A stretch of DNA of 36,929 bases from an uncultured Eubacteriales bacterium (GTDB lineage: Bacteria; Bacillota; Clostridia; Christensenellales; CAG-138), in contig CACXMS010000029.1 in NCBI GenBank assembly GCA_902768795.1, forward strand, positions 1-36,929. The letters run 5' to 3'. Within the stretch, counting starts at the first letter, position 1; the number at the start of each line of letters is the position of its first letter. Below are positions 33,566 to 36,929 of the stretch, piece by piece. The notes below the pieces were generated by a model. It was not told the origin of the DNA, did not search any database, and saw only the letters and a list, made by a program, of their open reading frames with translations. The position numbers and the translations under genes are program-made.

Positions 33566-34537
33566 ATGGAAGACGGAATTCGGTTGATTCGCTTGGCTGC
33601 AGCAGCGCTTGCGTGCGTCTTTCTTTTTGCCTGCGCTTCAAAAAACTCTTCAGGCGAAATCGAACCGACGCCGCTCGCGACCGAGGAGCCAAAGCCCTAT
33701 GCCGTGACGACGGTTATTGCATGGGAGCCGACCGCGACGCCCGAGCCGACGGAGGAACCGACCGCGACGCCCGAGCCGACATGGGAGCCGACCGCGACGC
33801 CCGAGCCGACATGGGAGCCGACCGCGACGCCCGAGCCGACGCGCGATCCGTATGCGCCGAAGGGACTGGACACGCTTCCGGAGACGTTTCCGGAGCGGGT
33901 TCTGGCGATCGCCCGGAATGAGATCGGATATACGGAGAACCGTTACGATTCGATCGAATACGAAGGGGAGATCCGCTGTTCCACACGATTTGGCGCATGG
34001 TACGGGCGGCCGTACAACAAGTGGTGTTCGATGTTCACGTCCTATTGCGTCTATTATGCGGGCATGACCGATTATCCGTTCGACTATTCCTGCATCCGGC
34101 ACGAGTGCAAACTGAAAGCCGCCGGTTATTGGCGCGACTGGAATTCCTACATTCCCCAGCCCGGCGACATTGTTTTTTTCCGATCGGCGAGCAAGATCTA
34201 TTCGGCGCACAGCGCGATCGTCGAAAGCGTGCTTCCGGCGGACGGAGTCGAGCCGGCGCGCCTCGTGACGATCGACGGAAACATCATTGTCGACGATGCT
34301 TCCAATCAAAAGGGCGTTGATCGCATGGAACGGACCTTCCAGAGAGTGATCGGCTGCGGCACATATACGAAGGGAGAAGTCTATCCGGAGGTCGAATCTT
34401 TCCGCAATGAAGACATTCCGGCCGAATGTACGCCGATGTCTGCGCCGGATTGGGACGTGCTTACGTTTATCGGCGCGGACAGAACGCCCTATGCGCGCCG
34501 CTGCTTCCCTGAAAAATTCCAAAAAAATCCGCAATGA
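33566..34537 (+). CDS. CHAP-type amidase lipoprotein with Thr/Pro repeat linker
   Basis: A 323-residue predicted lipoprotein. ATG at 33566 follows AGAGGAGG; the upstream in-frame codons overlap the promoter. Residues 1-23 are a lipoprotein signal with lipobox L20-F-A-C23. Residues 53-92 are four 10-residue repeats of 'EPTATPEPTW' that span the wall. Residues about 108-260 resemble a CHAP/NlpC-like amidase: 'VLAIARNEIGYTEN', catalytic Cys in 'NKWCSMFTSYCVYYAG', 'PQPGDIVFF' and His in 'YSAHSAIVES', then 'TIDGN'. Such domains cut peptidoglycan cross-bridges or stem peptides. The very strong promoter suggests high expression. It lies back to back with the Spo0A-like gene, so control by that protein is possible (inference). 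Confidence 0.87.
   Translation: MEDGIRLIRLAAAALACVFLFACASKNSSGEIEPTPLATEEPKPYAVTTVIAWEPTATPEPTEEPTATPEPTWEPTATPEPTWEPTATPEPTRDPYAPKGLDTLPETFPERVLAIARNEIGYTENRYDSIEYEGEIRCSTRFGAWYGRPYNKWCSMFTSYCVYYAGMTDYPFDYSCIRHECKLKAAGYWRDWNSYIPQPGDIVFFRSASKIYSAHSAIVESVLPADGVEPARLVTIDGNIIVDDASNQKGVDRMERTFQRVIGCGTYTKGEVYPEVESFRNEDIPAECTPMSAPDWDVLTFIGADRTPYARRCFPEKFQKNPQ
33721..33840 (+). repeat. Four 30-bp tandem repeats in the lipoprotein gene
   Basis: Four head-to-tail 30-bp units (33721, 33751, 33781, 33811). Units 1, 3 and 4 are identical; unit 2 differs only in its first 8 bases (GGAGGAAC for ATGGGAGC). Each encodes ten residues, so gain or loss of units keeps the frame and changes linker length only. 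Confidence 0.95.
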
Positions 34538-34556
34538 TTTTCGCCGTATCATTAAA

Positions 34557-34580
34557 GAAAGGACGGTCTTCCGCCCTTTC
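34557..34580. terminator. Shared terminator of the lipoprotein and phosphofructokinase genes
   Basis: GAAAGGACGG (34557-34566) and CCGCCCTTTC (34571-34580) around a TCTT loop. On the minus strand the one mismatch becomes a G-U wobble and TTTAATG follows, so it fits the phosphofructokinase transcript better; on the plus strand the U-tract is poor. Confidence 0.6.
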
Positions 34581-34658
34581 ATTCTGTCGGTATTTTGTTT
34601 TCGAATCCGCCGAAAATGGTCTGGCGCTTTTTGCGGCAGTCCCGCCAATTCGGATCGG

Positions 34659-35909
34659 TTATTTTGCAACGACCTTCTTAAGCTTTGCAAAGCGGGGCAG
34701 GCCGCTTTCTTTGACCGGCTGCACTTCGCCGTTCAGAAGCGGGAGCAGGTAATCGATATACGGCTTTTCGAGCCCGTTGCCCGCTGCGTTGATCCACTCG
34801 CGCGGAACCTTCTTCTCGGTGTTGGCGCAGAGCGTCAGATCGACAAGCTTCAGATTGCAGACGTATTTCCCGTCGGCGTCATAGCTCCGCTCAAACGCGA
34901 CCATCTTATCCGTCACGCCGTTCACGGCGTTTTCGACAGCCGCTTTGCCGGCAGCGAACGATTCGTCGATGTCGGTCTGGGAGGCGCAATGCGCGGCGCA
35001 GCGCTGCAGCAGAGACAGCTCGATTCCGCGCGTTTTGACGTCGGGCAGACGGTTTTTGATCATGTCGACGAGCGTCGCGGCGAGTCCGCCGAGCTGCTTA
35101 TGACCGAACGAATCGACTTTTGCGTCTTCGGCGCCGTACTCCGCAATCAGCTTACCGCTCGCATCGTGGATGCCTTCGGAAACCGCAACGAGCACTTTAC
35201 CGGTTTCCTTGTAGATACGCTCGACGTCGGCAAGGAACTGTTCCGGGTCGAAATCGACTTCGGGCAGATAAATGAGGTCGGGGCCGCAGCCAAAGTAATC
35301 GGCGGCGGAAGCGCTGGCGGCGAGCCAGCCCGCATGCCGACCCATGATTTCGACGACGCAGACCATCGAGGTGTCGTAAACGCGCGCATCCTGATAGATT
35401 TCCATGCAGGAAGTCGCAACATACTTGGCGGCGGAGGGGAAGCCGGGGCAGTGATCGGTGCCGTAAAGATCGTTGTCGATCGTCTTGGGAACGCCCATCA
35501 CGCGGCATTCATAGCCGACGCGCTGCATATATTTCGAAATCTTGTTGCAGGTATCCATCGAATCGTTGCCGCCGTTGTAGAAGAAATAACGGACGTCATA
35601 CTTGCGGAAGATTTCCAGGATCCGCTGATAATCGGTATCGTCCACATCGGGATCCTTGAGCTTATAGCGGCAGGAACCGAGCGCGGAGGACGGAGTATGC
35701 AGAAGCAGGGAGAGCTCGTAAGCGTCTTCTTCGCCCATATCGTAAAGAACATCGTCCAGAACGCCGCGGATGCCGTGGGCCGCACCGTAAACCTTCGTGA
35801 TATACGGACTGTCCAGCGCAGTACGGATTACGCCGTAAGCGCTTGCATTGATAACAGAAGTCGGACCGCCGGACTGGCCGATGATCGCGGAACCAATCAA
35901 TTGCTTCAT
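34659..35909 (-). CDS. pfp: PPi-dependent 6-phosphofructokinase
   Basis: A 416-residue glycolytic enzyme that makes fructose 1,6-bisphosphate, reversibly, from pyrophosphate. 'AIIGQSGGPTSVINAS' is the phosphate-binding start. 'GGNDS' (113-117), with Asp where ATP-dependent enzymes have Gly, and Lys142 in 'PKTIDND' (141-147) are the accepted marks of PPi specificity. D145 is the catalytic base. 'EIMGRHAGWLAA' and 'VSEGIH' complete the substrate site. It is longer than the 320-residue ATP enzymes, as expected. TTGGAG precedes the ATG. It has its own promoter just after queT. PPi use fits an anaerobe that saves ATP. Confidence 0.93.
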   Translation of the reverse strand: MKQLIGSAIIGQSGGPTSVINASAYGVIRTALDSPYITKVYGAAHGIRGVLDDVLYDMGEEDAYELSLLLHTPSSALGSCRYKLKDPDVDDTDYQRILEIFRKYDVRYFFYNGGNDSMDTCNKISKYMQRVGYECRVMGVPKTIDNDLYGTDHCPGFPSAAKYVATSCMEIYQDARVYDTSMVCVVEIMGRHAGWLAASASAADYFGCGPDLIYLPEVDFDPEQFLADVERIYKETGKVLVAVSEGIHDASGKLIAEYGAEDAKVDSFGHKQLGGLAATLVDMIKNRLPDVKTRGIELSLLQRCAAHCASQTDIDESFAAGKAAVENAVNGVTDKMVAFERSYDADGKYVCNLKLVDLTLCANTEKKVPREWINAAGNGLEKPYIDYLLPLLNGEVQPVKESGLPRFAKLKKVVAK

Positions 35910-35944
35910 ATTGAAAACTCCAATCTTTGTATTTTCCGAATAAT

Positions 35945-35973
35945 ATTATACAGACTGTCGGTCACGTTTTCAA
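35945..35973 (-). promoter_or_regulatory. Promoter of the phosphofructokinase gene
   Basis: Read on the minus strand: TTGAAA (35973-35968), a 17-bp spacer and a perfect TATAAT (35950-35945), just after the queT stop codon. The ATG is 35 bp downstream. Confidence 0.8.
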
Positions 35974-35982
35974 GCATTTCCC

Positions 35983-36549
35983 CTAATTCTTACATGCGGG
36001 ATTCTGATCGGAAGAAGTTTTGGGACGGTTGCCGAACAGCCGGGAATTTCGGATCAGAACGGTTTCGAGCAGGGTTCCGAGCACGCCGCAGCAGATAAAC
36101 TCGCCGATGAATACGCATCCTGCGGTCAGCAGCAATCCAACGGCGACCGGGAAAGCGGAAAAAGACGCGTCAAGACCGTAGCAGTAATAGATGACAAACG
36201 GGACGATCAGCGTGTTGGCGAGGATCGGCGGGATGGAGACAAGAAAACGGTGCTTTCGAAGCAGATAGGTGCCGACTGCGCCGAGCAGCGTGGCGAGCGT
36301 TCCGAACGCAATGTCCCACGGGACAGATCCGGTCAGAATGTTAGCGACAAGGCAGCCGACGGTCAATCCGGGGATCGCGGCAGGGGTAAAGAACGGCAGG
36401 ATGGTCAGCGCTTCGGAGAGACGGAACTGGATCAGGTTTTGCCCGGAAAGACCGAAGACGGAGCTGAGCAGCGTCAGCGCAACGTAGAGCGCGGCGATGA
36501 TGCCGCTTTGTGCCAAAAACAGCACGCGGGAATGAGCGGTTGCTTTCAT
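35983..36549 (-). CDS. queT: QueT-family queuosine precursor transporter
   Basis: A 188-residue membrane protein with five or six hydrophobic helices. It matches the QueT family of ECF-transporter substrate (S) components: 'AQSGIIAALYVALTLLSSVFGL', 'IQFRLSEALTILPFFTPAAIPGLTVGCLVANI' and 'DIAFGTLATLLGAVGTYLLRK'. QueT imports a queuosine precursor (preQ0 or preQ1) and works with the shared ECF energy module, which is not in this window. A class I preQ1 riboswitch directly before the gene supports both the assignment and product control. No queuosine synthesis gene is nearby, so the cell may depend on uptake (inference). The ATG at 36549 has AAGGAG upstream, inside the riboswitch tail. Confidence 0.93.
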   Translation of the reverse strand: MKATAHSRVLFLAQSGIIAALYVALTLLSSVFGLSGQNLIQFRLSEALTILPFFTPAAIPGLTVGCLVANILTGSVPWDIAFGTLATLLGAVGTYLLRKHRFLVSIPPILANTLIVPFVIYYCYGLDASFSAFPVAVGLLLTAGCVFIGEFICCGVLGTLLETVLIRNSRLFGNRPKTSSDQNPACKN

Positions 36550-36558
36550 GAAATTGTA

Positions 36559-36602
36559 CTCCTTAGTTTTGTTTTTCGTGAGGATGGTTTCGAACTCACG
36601 TG
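36559..36602 (-). ncRNA. preQ1 riboswitch, class I
   Basis: Read on the minus strand: P1 stem CGTGAG (36600-36595) with CTCACG (36582-36577), a loop beginning TTCG and containing AAACC, then the A-rich tail AAAAACAAAACTAAGGAG. The stem, loop and tail follow the class I preQ1 layout in which the tail docks in the P1 groove as a pseudoknot. The end of the tail is the ribosome binding site of queT, so ligand binding should block translation. Confidence 0.85.
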
Positions 36603-36627
36603 TTCAAAAGGTTCTTCGAACTGCTTT

Positions 36628-36656
36628 ATCTTACGGGAAAGGAAGGCGTTTGTCAA
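36628..36656 (-). promoter_or_regulatory. Promoter of the riboswitch-queT transcript
   Basis: Read on the minus strand: TTGACA (36656-36651), a 17-bp spacer and TAAGAT (36633-36628). It starts about 20 nt before the riboswitch. Confidence 0.75.
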
Positions 36657-36671
36657 TAGCGTTACAAGCTC

Positions 36672-36701
36672 TTTTCAAATTCGAGGAGCGCAATTTGAAA
36701 A
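36672..36701. repeat. Perfect inverted repeat between divergent promoters
   Basis: TTTTCAAATT (36672-36681) and AATTTGAAAA (36692-36701), a perfect 10-bp repeat with a 10-nt centre. It lies 15 bp upstream of the queT -35 box and 6 bp upstream of the tRNA -35 box. It could be an operator or an UP-like AT-rich element for both promoters. Confidence 0.55.
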
Positions 36702-36707
36702 AAACAC

Positions 36708-36736
36708 TTGCATTTTTCCGAGGTTTATTGTAAGAT
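36708..36736 (+). promoter_or_regulatory. Promoter of tRNA-Ser
   Basis: TTGCAT (36708-36713), a 17-bp spacer and TAAGAT (36731-36736), 23 bp before the mature tRNA 5' end. Confidence 0.7.
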
Positions 36737-36759
36737 ATGCAAGGTGCAGTTCGCGCTAT

Positions 36760-36850
36760 GCAGAGATGGCTGAGTTGGTCTAAGGCGCACGACTGGAAAT
36801 CGTGTATGCATGGAAGTGCATCAAGGGTTCGAATCCCTTTCTCTGCGCCA
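36760..36850 (+). tRNA. tRNA-Ser (GGA anticodon)
   Basis: A 91-nt class II tRNA. The acceptor stem is GCAGAGA with TCTCTGC, discriminator G and encoded CCA. The anticodon stem is CACGA/TCGTG with loop CTGGAAA, so the anticodon is GGA, reading UCC and UCU. A long variable arm (TGCATGGAAGTGCA region) and the T-arm GGGTTCGAATCCC confirm serine identity. Confidence 0.97.
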
Positions 36851-36851
36851 G

Positions 36852-36885
36852 GCAAAAACACCGTCCGCACGGGCGGTGTTTTTGC
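36852..36885 (+). terminator. Terminator of tRNA-Ser
   Basis: GCAAAAACACCG (36852-36863) pairs with CGGTGTTTTTGC (36874-36885), and the stem continues inward through a T-G wobble and CC/GG. The TTTTT tract lies in the 3' arm. The remaining 44 bases of the window show no supported feature. Confidence 0.85.
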
Positions 36886-36929
36886 TATGGAAACGAAGGG
36901 ATTCGACCGAGCGTCCGCAAAACCGTCCG

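Noticed and set aside
33721..33840. Tandem 30-bp units considered as a CRISPR array
   Set aside because: The units are directly adjacent without spacers and are in frame as a protein linker.
36631..36870. A minus-strand frame containing 'GIRTLD' across the tRNA
   Set aside because: It is the antisense reading of tRNA-Ser, a well-known false gene.
36887..36929. An ATG-started frame open to the window end
   Set aside because: It has no ribosome binding site and begins inside the terminator tail; 14 codons are too few to judge. An 11-bp inverted match to the tRNA T-arm (36896-36906) is also too short to call an attachment site.
36760..36929. tRNA-Ser 3' end as an integration site of a mobile element
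   Set aside because: No integrase gene and no direct repeat of the tRNA 3' end is visible in the window.

Overview
The window looks like a chromosomal segment of a moderately GC-rich Gram-positive anaerobe of the Bacillota, most likely class Clostridia. The grounds are a PolC-type DNA polymerase III, RNase Y, strong AGGAGG-type ribosome binding sites, TTGACA/TATAAT promoters, a Spo0A-type DNA-binding domain, a pyrophosphate-dependent phosphofructokinase, and surface proteins with EPTPEPT linkers. I cannot name a genus. Coding density is high; there is no CRISPR array, insertion sequence or prophage.

Layout. (1) 1-4.1 kb: two divergent surface proteins, one BspA-like with DUF285 repeats and one with three tandem BACON-like domains and a C-terminal membrane anchor, then a 59-residue orphan protein. 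(2) 4.1-9.1 kb, minus strand: GNAT acetyltransferase, GH13 alpha-glucosidase, GT4 glycosyltransferase and an MtnA/eIF-2B-type isomerase, nearly contiguous. (3) 9.2-11.9 kb, plus: a two-gene operon of an unusual ParB-like/BMP nucleoside-binding fusion without signal peptide and a metallophosphoesterase. (4) 12.1-19.3 kb, plus: an ABC system made of a GAF-ATPase fusion and two large FtsX/MacB-type permeases, one with long coiled-coil inserts. (5) 19.4-20.0 kb, minus: a NUDIX hydrolase with an apparently leaderless mRNA. (6) 20.1-29.8 kb, plus: the housekeeping cluster pyrH-frr-(PASTA-like)-uppS-dxr-rseP-ispG-polC, without cdsA and without rpsB-tsf in front. (7) 30.1-32.6 kb, plus: rny and an M19 dipeptidase. 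(8) 32.6-33.4 kb, minus: a Spo0A-like regulator with a degenerate receiver. (9) 33.6-34.5 kb, plus: a CHAP-type lipoprotein with a 30-bp tandem repeat. (10) 34.7-36.5 kb, minus: PPi-phosphofructokinase and a QueT transporter under a class I preQ1 riboswitch. (11) 36.76 kb: tRNA-Ser(GGA) with its own promoter and terminator.

How the parts fit. The core cluster joins UMP activation, ribosome recycling, undecaprenyl lipid carrier synthesis, two MEP-pathway steps, a site-2 protease and the replicative polymerase. The accessory parts that deserve attention are the intracellular BMP fusion, the GAF-gated ABC exporter with a palindrome over its -10 box, and the pseudo-receiver Spo0A paralogue with two 0A-box-like sites near its start. 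All functions are read from motifs by eye; no database search was run.
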